Translations under genes and position numbers: made by a program | Origin: Closterium sp. NIES-65 | Lineage: Eukaryota > Streptophyta > Zygnematophyceae > Desmidiales > Closteriaceae | NCBI GenBank assembly: GCA_948144175.1 | Contig: CANXME010002304.1 | Coordinates: 234,968-298,967 of the forward strand | Length of the DNA: 64,000 nucleotides | Reading direction: 5' to 3' | Notes under the pieces: generated by a model | Databases searched by the model: none | Seen by the model: the letters and a program-made list of their open reading frames with translations, nothing else | Told to the model about the DNA's origin: nothing | Shown here: one piece after another, positions 21,286-32,388 of the stretch | Position numbering within the stretch: the stretch's first letter is position 1 | Layout: the number at the start of each line of letters is the position of its first letter

Positions 21286-24200
21286 ATGGCTACCCCCAGT
21301 GTCCTCACCTTTGACGCTGAGGGCAGAGCCATCGACTTTGACGTGTGGGTAGACGAACTACTGCTTTTCCTACAGTGCGACAGAGCTGACGGCCTCTCTC
21401 TCTTTGACCTCACTTCTGGTGCCTCTCCCGCCCCTGCTGCTACTGAGGATGCCACTGTTCGCTCACAGTGGGCCACACGCGATGCTGCTGCACGTCTTGC
21501 TGTGCGTCGCCACCTCCCTCCCTCTGAGCGTGCACACTTTGGGTCGTACAAGAGTGCTTAGACCTTGTACGACGCCGTTATTGCACGCTACTCCTCCCCT
21601 GCCACAGCTGCACTGAGCCGCCTCATGCAACCGTACCTCTTTCCCGACCTTGCTTCCTTTGCCACAGTCGCCGACCTCTTTACCCACCTGCGCACTAGTG
21701 ACGCTCGCTACCGCGCTGCGCTTCCTGCTGAGTTCTGCGCCAAGAACCCCCCTCCCATGTACATCACTCTCTACTACATAGTCACCCGCCTCCCTGACAC
21801 CCTTCGCGTAGTCAGGGACCACTTCCTCTCAGTCTGTCCCACCACCCTCACTGTTGACCTCCTCGAGAAGGACCTCCTAGCAGCGGAGAAGAGCATCTTA
21901 GCTGTAGGAGCCTCTCGAGGTGACCCGCGCACCCCCATCTTTGAGGGGTGTTCCCCCTCCCCCCTGTTGCCCTCTGTTGCCTCTGCTGCTACGGCCGACC
22001 TAGTTGGTTTTGAGTCGGTCGGCGCGGCGTCTGCCCCTAGTGGGAGACGTCGCCCTGGCAGGGGCAGGGGCAGGGGCGCTGGAGGAGCTGGCGGGGGCAG
22101 TGGAGGCGGCGGTGGAAGCGGAGGGGGGGGTGGGGGTGGTGGTGGAGGTGGTGGGGGAGGTGGAGGCGTCGGCGGCGGCAGTGGAGGCGGAGGCAGCGGC
22201 GGCGGTGGCGGTGGGAGTGGAGGCGGAGGCGGCGGTGGCGGCGGCGGTGGGCGTGGAGGTGGAGGCGGAGGTGGTGGAGGCGGCGGAGGAGGAGGTGGAG
22301 GAGGCGGTCGTGGCTCGTCGCAGAGGAGTGGCCCCGGTGGTGGTCAGCGTCAGCAGCAGCAGCCCGGCCCGGAGACCCTCTCCTCTCAGCAGCTCCGTGA
22401 GTAGTACGCTGCACGTCAGAGGGGTGGGGGTACTGGCCCGTGCACCTACGTTCTGCGCACTGGCGACCGAGCGGGTGAGCCGTGTGGGGGTCCGCACTCC
22501 ACCCAACGCTGCTTCGGCCGCCTGACTGACGCTTGGCGCCGCCAGTTCCCCGACTCTACTGAGATCCCTCGCTGGGACCAGCTGTCTAGGGCAGGAGTAG
22601 CTATATTTGATCTTGACTTTGATGCTATTCTTCGTGCCATGTATGCTGTGACTATTAGTGAGGAGGGTGACTGTTACCGGTGTTTCCCGCCCGACCCGGG
22701 CATTGGTGCTGCTGCTCTAGGTGCTGTTGAGTCTGCTGCTCTAGGTGCTGGTGACGTGGTTGCTCTAGGTGCCAGTGAGTCTGCGTCCTCAGGTGCTGTC
22801 GGGTCTGCTCTCTCCGGTACTGCGTCGGCTCCGCCCTCCCTCACCTTCACCCTTGACTCAGGAGCGTCTCGCTCCTTCTTTCGGGACCGCTCCACACTTA
22901 CGCCGCTGAGTCGGCCGGTTGCGGTCTCCCTGGCGGACCCCTCTGGGGGTCCTGTCCTTGCTCACTACTCCACTGTCCTTCCGTGCCCTACGGTCCTGTC
23001 TGGCTCCCTGTCGGGTCTGTACCTCCCCTCGTTCTCTACGAACTTGGTGGCGAGTGCTGACCTACAGGATGGCGGGGTTGACCAGTTCACCCCTGGGCGT
23101 CGACGGGAGACCCAGTGCACGGATGCGGACACGGGCCGACACTTGACCACGTTTACACGTGCGCCAGGGTCGAGCCTGTACACACTCACTGTTCCGTCTC
23201 CTCCTCCTCCTGCGTCTGGTCAGGTACCTGCGTCGGGTCAGGTGTTTGCTGCAGCGTCCAGGTCTGGTCCTGAGTCTGCCCCCTGCTCGTGTCGCAGCCT
23301 GTCCCACGAGACCCTGCTGTGGCACCACCGCATGGGTCACCCCTCCCTGCTTCGTCTCCGAAGCATGGCCTCCCGTCTCCTGGTCTCAGGTCTTCCCCGG
23401 TCCCTCCCTCCCCTTCCTCCTGGGCCTGGCCCTCCCTGTGTCCCCTGTGTCGAGGGTTGCCTGCGGGCTACCCCTCACTCCTCCTCCTTTCCTCCGACGA
23501 CGGCCCCGCTCCAGATGCTTCACATGGACGTGTGGGGCCCAGCCCGCGTCCGTGGGCAGGGTCACGAGCGCTACTTCCTGCTGGTGGTTGACGACTACTC
23601 GCGTTACACCTCAGTCTTCCCCTTGCGCAGCAAGGGTGATGTCACTAAGGTGTTGATCGACTGGATCCGCGCAGCTCGTCTCCAGCTCAGGGACAGCTTC
23701 GGCTCGGACTTTTCTGTTCGGCGTCTGCACTCGGACAGAGGCGGAGAGTTCTCCTCCGGCCTTCTGAGAGCCTACTGTCAGGCACGAGGGATCCGCCAGA
23801 CCTTCACGCTTCCGGACTCCCCACAGCAGAATGGGATTGTTGAGCGCCGCATTGGCATGGTCATGGACGTCGCCCGTACGTCCATGGTGCATGCGGTTGC
23901 CCCCCATTTTCTGTGGCCGTTTGCGGTCCGGTACGCCGCGCATCAGATCAACCTTCAGCCCAGGGTCTCTAGACCGGAGACCTCCCCAGCTCTGCTGTGG
24001 ACGGGGAAGGTTGGCGATGCGTCGGCGTTCCGTGTCTGGGGATCTCGGGCGTTTGTCCGCGACTTGTCTGCGGACAAGCTGTCCCGTCGTGCTGCTCCTT
24101 GCGTCTTCCTGGGCTTCCCCCCTGACGCCTCCGGGTGGCAGTTCTACCACCCCACCTCTCGGCGTGTTCTATCCTCCCAGGACGTCACGTTCGACGAGTC

Positions 24201-27200
24201 GGTCCCCTTCTACCGCCTCTTCCCCTACCGCACTCCGTCCCTCCCCGCGCCGCCCCTCGACCTGGTCCCAGGTCCCCCCTCGGTAAACCCCCTCCCCCCT
24301 CAGGGTCCTGCCCCTTCAGGTGTGTCTCAGGTAGACGCGGTCGAGCCTGTCGAGGTCACTGGTGACTCTGGTGCTGCTGGGGGTGCGCAGCCTGGGGGTG
24401 CTGAGCCTGGGGGTGCTGAGCCTGGGGGTGCGGAGCCTAGGGGTGCTGAGCCTGGGGGTACTGAGCCTGGGGGTGCTGCGCCTGGAGTGGCAGAGTCTGG
24501 GGGTGCTGGGCCTGCGGGTGCTGTTCCTGGCGGTTCTCCGAGTCCTTCTTCTCGCCAGGAGCAGCTCTCTCCACTGGAGCTGCGTGAGTGGTTTGCCCGC
24601 CGCTGGAGGCGAGCTGCTGCGGCTGGAGGTGTTACGGGTGCTGGAGGTTCTACTGCTGCTGAGGGAGCTGGTGCCACGGGTCCGGGAGGTGCTCGTACTG
24701 GGTGTACTGGAGCTGCCGGGCCTGGGGGTGCCTCTGGAGCTGGAGCTGCTGAGGGTGCTGCCGTGGAGTCTACTGCTGGCAGTCCTGCTAAGGGTACTGC
24801 TGGCGCCGCTGGAGGTACTGGGGTTGGGACTGCTGCTGGTGCTGGTGCTGCCGCTGGGGGCGCTGGTGCTGTCGCGGAGTCTGCTGCTGGCGGTCCTGCT
24901 GAGGGTACTACTGGCGCTGCTGGAGGTACTGGGGTTAGGGCTGCTGCTGGAGCTGGTGCTGCCGCTGGGGGTGCTGGTGCTGTCGCGGAGTCTGCTGCTG
25001 GCGGTCCTGCTGAGGGTGCTACTGGTGCTACTGGTGGTGCTGGCGTTGGAGCTGCGACTGGTGCTGGTGCTGCAGCTGGAGGTGCTGGTGCTGTCCCTGC
25101 TGTGTCTGGAGTCGCTCCGCGGCCTCGGCCGTACTTCGTTCCACTCCTTCAGCAGGTTCTTGGTCTCCCGTCTTCCTCTGGTCCGTCTCCTCCCCTAGCG
25201 TGTCCACCGCCTGTCTAGTCACAGCCACAGCTACAGCCCGGCTCCCCACTGCCTGCTCCGTCTTCCTACACTGATCCTACTGGAGGTCTTGCTGAGCGTC
25301 GTGAGCCTGCGTCTAGGCCTGCGTCGCCTGTCCGTGCTGCTCGCCCTAGTGGTCGCGGTTCGCGTCAGCGTCCTCCTCCTGTCCCTGGCACGCATAGGAT
25401 GTCTCTGCGTCCGTCCACTACTCCTCTGCGTGCCCCTTTGCCTTCTCCTCCTGCGTCTTCTCTTCCTACTCTTGCCGACCCGGAGTCGGACTCTCTTCGT
25501 GCTGCCAGTCCTACTGTCACGCGTCTTCTTGCTACTGTTGTCACTGACCCTTCCTTTGAGTCCGCTGTTGCGTCTGCCTTGGTTGCTGAGCTGGTCGACT
25601 TTGCTGCCGCGTGTCGTCTAGACTACGCCGCCAGTCTTGTTGCTGAGTCGGAGTCTGCTGCGTATGCGTCTACTGAGTCTACGTCTCCTGAGTCCGCGTC
25701 TGCCTGTCCTCCGTCCGTCGGGGGTGACTGTGCTCTTGGCACGGACGTCCTTGAGGACAGGCAGGAGGAGTTCCAGTGCTTTGCCGCTGCTTTGCCCCAT
25801 CTCGTGTCCATGCTTGTTGCCCCTGAGGGAGACCCGGATGCTCCGGACATCCCGACCCCACACTCTTACGCTGAGGCGATGGCCGGTCCCTACTCCTCTC
25901 AGTGGCAGACTGCTATGGACGCAGAGATGGCTTCCTGGAAGTCCACAGGCACCTACGTCGACGAGGTTCCCCCACCTGGGGCGAACATTGTCAGTGGCAT
26001 GTGGATTTTCAGGGTGAAGCGGCCGCCGGGTTCTCCGCCTGTCTTCAAGGCGCGGTACGTGACTCGTGGCTTCAGTCAGCGGCAGGGAGTTGACTTCTTC
26101 CAGACCTTCTCCCCGACCCCGAAGATGACCACTCTTCGGGTGCTGCTGCAGGTCGCCGCTCAGCGTGACTACGAGCTCCACTCTCTTGACTTCAGCACTG
26201 CTTTCTTGCAGGGCAGCCTGCACGAGGAGATCTGGCTGCGCCGCCCACCTGGCCTCACTGGGTCGTTCCCTCCTGGTACCCAGTGGCGCCTCCAGCGGCC
26301 AGTCTACGCTCTCCGCCAGGCACCGCGTGAGTGGCACGACACACTGAGGACTACGCTTGCGGCTCTTGGGTTCGCTCCCTCTACTGCTGACCCGTCGCTG
26401 TTTCTACGCACCGACGCCTCGCTGCCGCCGTTCTACATCCTCGTGTACGTCGACGACTTGGTCTTTGCCATTGCGGACAGAGCTGGTCTCACCCACGTGA
26501 AGTCCGAGCTGCAGAAGAGACACACGTGCACAGACCTGGGTGAACTGACAAGCTATCTTGGCTTGCGGATCACCCGGGACAGAGCACGCCGCACCATTAC
26601 CCTGACTCAGTCACACATGGTGCAGCAGGTCCTTCAGCGCTTCGGCTTCACGTACTCCTCGCCTCAGCCCACTCCTCTGCCTACGGGACACTCGCTCTCA
26701 GCTCTGCCTTCGGATGAGTCCGTAGAGCCGAGTGGCCCGTATCCAGAGCTTGTGGGTTGCCTCATGTACCTGATGACCTGCACACGACCTGACCTTGCAT
26801 ACCCTCTTAGCATCCTTGCACGCTATGTCGCTCCCGGCCGTCACCGGAAGGAGCACATGGATGCAGCTAAGAGGGTGTTGCGCTACTTGTGCAGTACGTC
26901 GGGCATGGGGCTAGTGCTTGGAGGGCGAGACCGGCCGGTTCTCACAGGGCATTCAGACGCTTCTTGGGCGGACGACTAGGCTACTCAGCGGTCATCTCAG
27001 GGTTACACCTTCAGCCTTGGCTCTGGCTCTGTTTCCTGGCGTTCTACACGCTCTTCTTCTGTTCTCAGCTCCAGCTGCGAGGCTGAGATCTACGCCACGG
27101 CCATGGCTGCCCAGGAGCTTCGCTGGCTTACCTACCTGCTGACTGACCTTGGAGAGCGGCCTCGTTCTCCTCCAGTGCTGTACGTCGACAACAAGGCAGC

Positions 27201-27429
27201 CATTACCTTGTGTGAGGAGCACAGACTGGAGCACAGGACAAAGCACATTGCTCTGCGCTACTTCCTGGCTCGAGAGCTACAGCAGCGTGGTCAGCTTCGC
27301 CTGCGTTACGTGGCCACTGAGGCCAACACTGCTGATGTGTTCACCAAGGCACTTCCGCCTGTTGACCATCAGCGCTTTTGCACTCTACTTGGTCTTGTGC
27401 CCACTGGGCCTCACTTGCTTACATCTTGA
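21286..27429 (+). CDS. gag-pol: E2 gag-pol polyprotein, one frame with four internal TAG codons
   Basis: From ATG 21286 to TGA 27427 the frame has 2,047 codons without a frameshift, interrupted only by TAG at 21559, 22402, 25216 and 26977. Order: Gag UBN2-like domain (residues 1-210), a glycine-only-like linker (about 250-345), an extended zinc knuckle (CTYVLRTGDRAGEPCGGPHS), protease (FTLDSGASRSFF), integrase (WHHRMGHPS...CVPCVEGC, MDVWGP, LHSDRGGEF, NGIVERR), a Gly/Ala linker, RT (LVYVDDLVFA) and RNase H (SDASWADD, SSCEAEIYA, YVDNKAA). All catalytic motifs are intact. By comparison with E1, the third and fourth TAG replace Gln and the second replaces Trp. Either these are nonsense mutations in a copy mobilised by a sister element, or UAG is read through. 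Confidence 0.93.
22070..22330 (+). repeat. Glycine-codon low-complexity tract in E2 gag
   Basis: About 85 almost uninterrupted Gly codons with some Ser and Arg (ggtggaggcggaggt units) link the Gag UBN2-like domain to the zinc-binding part. The antisense strand is open by composition only. Confidence 0.85.
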
Positions 27430-27635
27430 CCTTGCTTGTACTGCTGCATATGTATATATACCTCTTCTTGCTTGTTTAGGACTGTTATATATATTTGCTC
27501 TGGTGCATGTGAACTGGCCTTGTGGCCTTGAACATGTGCTCGGAATTTGTGTGGTATCCTTGAGATCCACCCTAAGCTTGCCTTGCTTTGTCTTGCTTGA
27601 GTGGTCTTGTGACCCCTTGCTCTCCCCCACTTTGC

Positions 27636-27646
27636 CTATGGGGGTG
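27636..27646 (+). promoter_or_regulatory. Polypurine tract of E2
   Basis: ctatgggggtg abuts the 3' LTR, identical to the tract of E1. Confidence 0.8.
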
Positions 27647-27782
27647 TGTCAGATTATATTTAGCTGATGCATGTATTGTAGGCTGCTGTTGGGGTAGACC
27701 ATAGGGGGTACAACCCAATTAGGGTTGCTACTTGTACTCATTTTCATTCCATAGTGATTCATTCATCGTCTCTATCTTAACA
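27647..27782 (+). mobile_element. 3' LTR of E2
   Basis: 136 bp, one difference from the 5' LTR (gatgcatg here, gatacatg there), followed by the ATAGG target duplication and satellite sequence. Confidence 0.96.
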
Positions 27783-28562
27783 ATAGGAACTGGTTTGAGA
27801 TCATTCGCCCAACTACGCAGCTTGTGACGATTGTTTGAACGTTTGATGGCATGAAACTGTTCAAGGATAGGCATGTATGCAACATGTCACCGTTTAATCG
27901 TCTGGTTGTTTTTTTTAGCACTATTTCTTCTCACATTAACGTATTATATCTTATTCCCTAGCCATAGGAACTGGTTTGAGATCATTCGCCCAACTGTGCA
28001 GCTCGTGACGCTTGTTTGTGCGTTTGATGGCATGAAACTGTGCAAGGATAGGCATGTACGCAACATGTCACCGTTTAATCATCTGGATGTCTTTTTTAGC
28101 CACTTTTCTCCTCACAATCAGGTATTTTATCCTATTCCCTAGCCATAGGAACTGGTTAGAGATTATTCGCCCAACTACGCAGCACGTCACACTCGTTTGT
28201 GCGTTTGGTGGCATGAAACTGTGCAAGGATAGGCATGTACGCAACATGTCACCGTTTAATCATCTCCATGTTTTTTTATGCATATTTCTCCACATATTCA
28301 AGTAGTACATCCTATTTCTTAGCCATAGGAACTGGTTTCAGATCATTCACACAATTACACAGCACGTGACGCTTGTTTGTGCGTTTGATGGCATGAAACT
28401 ATGCAAGGATAGGCATTTACACAACATGCCACCGCTTAATCATCTGCATGTTTTTTTTAGCCCTATTTCTAATCACATTTAAGTAGTACATCCTAATCCC
28501 TAGCCATAGGAACTGGTTTGAGATCATTCGCACAACTACGCAGCACGTTACGCTAGTTTGTG
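27783..28562 (-). repeat. 181-bp satellite, inverted orientation, block 4
   Basis: About 4.3 monomers continuing block 3. The anchor ataggaactggttt recurs at about 27783, 27964, 28145, 28325 and 28507. Recurrent plus-strand frames (FPSHRNWFEIIRPT) are satellite by-products. Confidence 0.93.
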
Positions 28563-28567
28563 CTCTG

Positions 28568-28570
<3 letters not shown>

Positions 28571-28660
<90 letters not shown>
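28571..28660. repeat. (CT)n microsatellite
   Basis: About 45 uninterrupted CT dinucleotides lie exactly where inverted satellite ends and the diverged monomers start. Confidence 0.97.
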
Positions 28661-28664
<4 letters not shown>

Positions 28665-29235
28665 CACCTAGATACATATTAGAGGCTTTTAGTGCAAAAA
28701 CAACGGGAGTTACAACAAGTGTCAGGGCTCTAAACTGCCAATAGTGTGATGGTTCCCTATCCTTGAACAGATTGGGTCAGTTCTGCGCACCGACGCTTGT
28801 CTACCTCATTAAATTAGTTTTGAACGATCTCAAACCCGGACATCCTCACCTAGATACATAGTAGAGGCTATCGGTGCAGATAAATGAGAGTTAAAACAAG
28901 TGACGGGGCTCTAAACTGCTGATAGTGTGTTGGCTGCCTATCCTTGAATAGATTTGGTGCGTTCTGCGCACCGATGCTTGTCTCCCTATCCAAATCAGTT
29001 GCGAATGATCTCAAACCCGGAGAGCCTCACCTACGTACATAGTACAGGCTATTGGTGCAAAGAAACGGGAGTCAAAACAAGTGACAGGGCTCTAAACTGG
29101 TGATAGTATGTTGGCTGCCTATCCTTGAACAGATTTGGTCCGTTCTGCGCACCAACACTTGTCTACCTATCCAAATCAGCTGCGAATGATCTCAAACCCG
29201 GACAGTCTCACCTGTATATATAGTAGAGGCTATTG
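28661..29235 (+). repeat. Diverged 181-bp satellite subfamily, three monomers
   Basis: cctcacctagatacat recurs at 28662, 28844, 29025 and about 29206, a period of 181-182 bp. Only cctatccttgaacagattt and a few other words match the main satellite, so this is an old or separate subfamily with the same unit length. Confidence 0.85.
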
Positions 29236-29563
29236 AAGAAATAGTGCTAAAAAAGGCATCCAGACGTTGGCGCAGTGACATGATGCGCATAGGCCTATCC
29301 TTGCACTGTTTCAGGCCAGCAAACGCACAAACATGCGCCCCGTACCGCGTAGTTGTGCTAACGAGGTCAAACTAGTTCCTATGGCTAGGTAATAGGATGT
29401 AGTACAGAACTGTGTGAAGAAATAGTGCTAAAAAGGGCATTTAGACGTTGGCGCAGTGACATGCTGCGCACAAGCCTATCTTTGCACAGATTCGGGCCAG
29501 CGAACGCAAAAACATGCGTCACGTGCTGCGTAGTTGTGCTAACGAGGTCAAACCAGTTCCTAT
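29236..29563 (+). repeat. 181-bp satellite, forward orientation, block 5
   Basis: About 1.8 forward monomers up to the E3 insertion at gttcctat|. The array resumes at 30818. Confidence 0.9.
29559..29563. repeat. Target-site duplication of E3, left copy (CCTAT)
   Basis: CCTAT precedes the left LTR and recurs at 30818-30822. It is the satellite word gttCCTATggctagg. Confidence 0.93.
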
Positions 29564-29826
29564 TGTCAAAATAGTAGGTAATACAGAGTAGAAACATGGG
29601 GCCTAGGCTTAGTAGCCTAGGCCCTAACTTAGTATCGAGCGGGTTTTCACCTAGGGTGAGAGTCGAGTGAGTTGGAGAGGAGAAATTGTGAAAAGGTGTG
29701 TTTCACTATAGGTTCAGGGGTACATATAGCATAGAAACACAATAAGGTGCACCACCAACAAAAGTTTACATAACTACACTAACTACAACTACAAGCAATT
29801 ATAAAACATGACAAAGTATTTCGACA
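29564..29826 (-). mobile_element. 3' LTR of E3
   Basis: 263 bp, TGTCAAAATAGTAGG...AAGTATTTCGACA. It contains the palindromic word cctaggcttagtagcctagg and is related to the E4 LTR and the solo LTR at 18738. Confidence 0.93.
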
Positions 29827-30554
29827 CGCCCCCATAATGCTTGTAGGTAGGTGTGTAGTTATAGCAACAGCAGGTACCCCTACCATCTCCTCACCCTCCT
29901 CCTTCCCCTCCCCCACACTGCTGCAGAAGCAGCAGAGAAAGGGGGAAGAGAGGAGAGGTGGAGGGACGGCTGCTTGTTGCCTCACACCCGCCACCCCGGT
30001 ACCACTCCCCCTCTTCACCCACATCCTCACACCCTCCTCCCCCAGCGGCAGCTGCAGCGGTGGGACTGAAAGAAGGAGGAGGGAAAGGGAGAGAGTTGAC
30101 CCCACGCTCCAACACCCTCCACCCCCATACCCTCCTCCCCACGGCTGCAGGGAGACAAGAGAAAGGGGGGGGTGGGAAGGAAGAAAGCCGCAGAGCGGCG
30201 AAGAGGCGTCGGTGCAGATGGGTCAGGGGCGGCAGCAGGGAGTGCAGGGGCGGAAAGGCCCGTCGCGGGCCAGTGCCACGGGGCGCACGACGGGTAGAAT
30301 AAAAGGGCCCGATCGTGTGCCTCGGGGCACACGACGAGCAGGGCACCATCGTGTGCCACGGGGCGCACGATGGGCAGTAGAAGGGCACCGTCGCGTGCCA
30401 CGGGGCGCGCGACGGGCAGGGGGAGTCACACGCCCGTGGGCGGGACAAGGTAAAAATAAAAACCGTCACGCGCCCTAGGCGCGCGACCGTAAAATCTTAG
30501 CAGCGGAAGTAAAGCGGGCCCACAGGCCAGGACGAACACTAAGCTCCGATAACA

Positions 30555-30817
30555 TGTCAAAATAGTAGGTAATACAGAGTAGAAACATGGGGCCTAGGCT
30601 TAGTAGCCTAGGCCCTAACTTAGTATCGAGCGGGTTTTCACCTAGGGTGAGAGTCGAGTGAGTTGGAGAGGAGAAATTGTGAAAAGGTGTGTTTCACTAT
30701 AGGTTCAGGGGTACATATAGCATAGAAACACAATAAGGTGCACCACCAACAAAAGTTTACATAACTACACTAACTACAACTACAAGCAATTATAAAACAT
30801 GACAAAGTATTTCGACA
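30555..30817 (-). mobile_element. 5' LTR of E3
   Basis: 263 bp, no difference seen from 29564-29826. It is followed by CCTAT and satellite. Confidence 0.93.
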
Positions 30818-31986
30818 CCTATGGCTAGGCAATAAGATGTATTAGAGAACTTTGCGAAGAAATGGTAGTAAAAAATGCATTTAGATGTTGGCGCAGTGAC
30901 ATGTTGCGCACAGGCCTATCATTGCACAGATTCGGACCAGAGAACGCACAAACATGCGCCATGTGCTGCGTAGTTGTGCGACCGACCTCAAACCAGTTTT
31001 AACTGCTAGGGAATAGGAGGTAGTAGGGAACTGTGTGAAAAAAAAGTGCTAAAAAAGGCATTCAGACGTTGGCGCAGTGACATGTTGCGCACAGGCCTAT
31101 CCTTGCACAGTTTCAGGCGAGCAAACGAACAAACATGCGCCACGTGCTGCGTGGTTGTGCTAACGAGGTCAAACCAGTTCCTATTTTTAGGTAATAGGAT
31201 GTAGTAGAGAACTGTGTGAAGAAATTGTGGTAAAGAAGGCATTTAGACGTTGGCGCAGTGACATGTTGCGCACAGGCCTATCCTTGCACAGATTCGGGCC
31301 AGCGAACACACAAACATGCGTCACGTGCTGCGTATTTGTGCTAACGGGGTCAAACCAGTTCCTATGGCTAGGCAATAGGATGTAGTAGATAACTGTGTGA
31401 AGAAATTGTGGTAAAAATGCATTTAGATGTTGGCGTAGTGACATGTTGCACACAGGCCTATCATTGCACAGATTCGGACCAGCGAACGCACAAACATGCG
31501 CCACGTGCTGCGTAGTTGTGCGACCGACCTCAAACTAGTTCCAATTGCTAGGGAATAGGAGGTAGGAGGGAACTGTGTGAACAAAAAGTGCTAAAAAAGG
31601 CATTCAGACGTTGGCGCAGTGACATGTTGCGCACAGGCCTATCCTTGCACAGTTTCAGGCGAGCAAACGCACAAACATGCGCCACGTGCTGCGTGGTTGT
31701 GCTAGCGAGGTCAAACCAGTTCCTATTTTTAGGTAATAGGATGTAGTAGAGAACTATGTGAAGAAATTGTGGTAAAGAAGGCATTTAGACGTTGGCGCAG
31801 TGACATGTTGCGCACAGGCCTATCCTTGCACAGATTCGGGCCAGCGAACACACAAACATGCGTCATGTGCTACGTAGTTGTGCTAACGAGGTAAAACCAG
31901 TTCCTATGGCTAGGCAATAGGATGTAGTAGAGAACTGTGTGAAGAAATAGTACCAATAAAGGCATTTAGACGTTGGGGCAGTGACA
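30818..31986 (+). repeat. 181-bp satellite, forward orientation, block 6, with trimeric higher-order repeat
   Basis: About 6.5 monomers. Variant words accgacct (30981 and 31523) and ctatttttag (31181 and 31723) recur 542 bp apart, three monomers, so two copies of a trimer-type higher-order unit are present. It ends at gcagtgacattc near 31986. Confidence 0.9.
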
Positions 31987-32388
31987 TTCACTAATCATCA
32001 TACCGTACCAACATCATATTATTGGAAATAACTGCTGAGACGGTATGTTCAGATCGTGTTAATGGTAACGGAAAACCAATGGAATTAAAATGCATCATTA
32101 ATTAAAGTAGCAGAATCAGATGTCTAATATAACCAGGTTTAGAATTCAATAGTCAGTATAATGTTTTCGTTTCCACATTTAATGTTTCTGGAGAGTGTAG
32201 TAATATTACGTTTTATCCAGAGCCAACACAGCAAATTAGTTCGGGACCCTGAGCCAATGGGATACGGCAGCCCTGTTCCAGGCCTCCCTGAAAAGTGCCG
32301 AAGCTGTGATGTCCCGCCGAAGCTGCCACCCTAAATGCTCGACCACTCAGGTCATTTCCGAAGCTGCCAAGCTGGCTGCCCAAGTCCT
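31987..32388. other. Unique sequence between satellite and E5
   Basis: About 400 bp of AT-rich then mixed sequence with no gene, RNA or repeat that I can identify. It is the left insertion flank of E5. Confidence 0.4.

Larger units (their letters stand above)
20244..27782 (+). mobile_element. Ty1/Copia LTR retrotransposon E2, complete, four in-frame TAG codons
   Basis: A 7,539-bp element with 136-bp LTRs that differ at one base (20266 region, a versus g), an ATAGG target duplication, a primer site TGGTATCGAGCAGG at 20380 and a polypurine tract before the 3' LTR. It belongs to the same family as E1 but keeps the whole gag. It lies in satellite DNA of inverted orientation. Confidence 0.97.
29564..30817 (-). 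mobile_element. Non-autonomous LTR element E3 (TRIM-like)
   Basis: A 1,254-bp element with two 263-bp LTRs that look identical along their whole length, a CCTAT target duplication and a 728-bp interior without any pol domain. On the minus strand the interior starts with a TGTTATCGGAGC primer-like site and ends with a purine-rich cattatgggggcg. The interior carries short repeats of gtgccacggggcgcacgacggg. It must rely on proteins of an autonomous Copia. Identical LTRs indicate a very recent insertion into the satellite. Confidence 0.93.

Noticed and set aside
23611-24150. Antisense frames across integrase and RT of E1 and E2
   Set aside because: Mirror frames of GC-rich pol codons; no independent motif.
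21286-27429. TAG as a reassigned glutamine codon in this organism
   Set aside because: Not claimed as established: E5 and the LRR genes need no such code, one of the four sites aligns with Trp, and methylation-driven CAG-to-TAG change explains the data more simply.
28563-28680. Acidic/basic repeat protein over the (CT)n tract
   Set aside because: Alternating Glu-Arg codons from a dinucleotide repeat.
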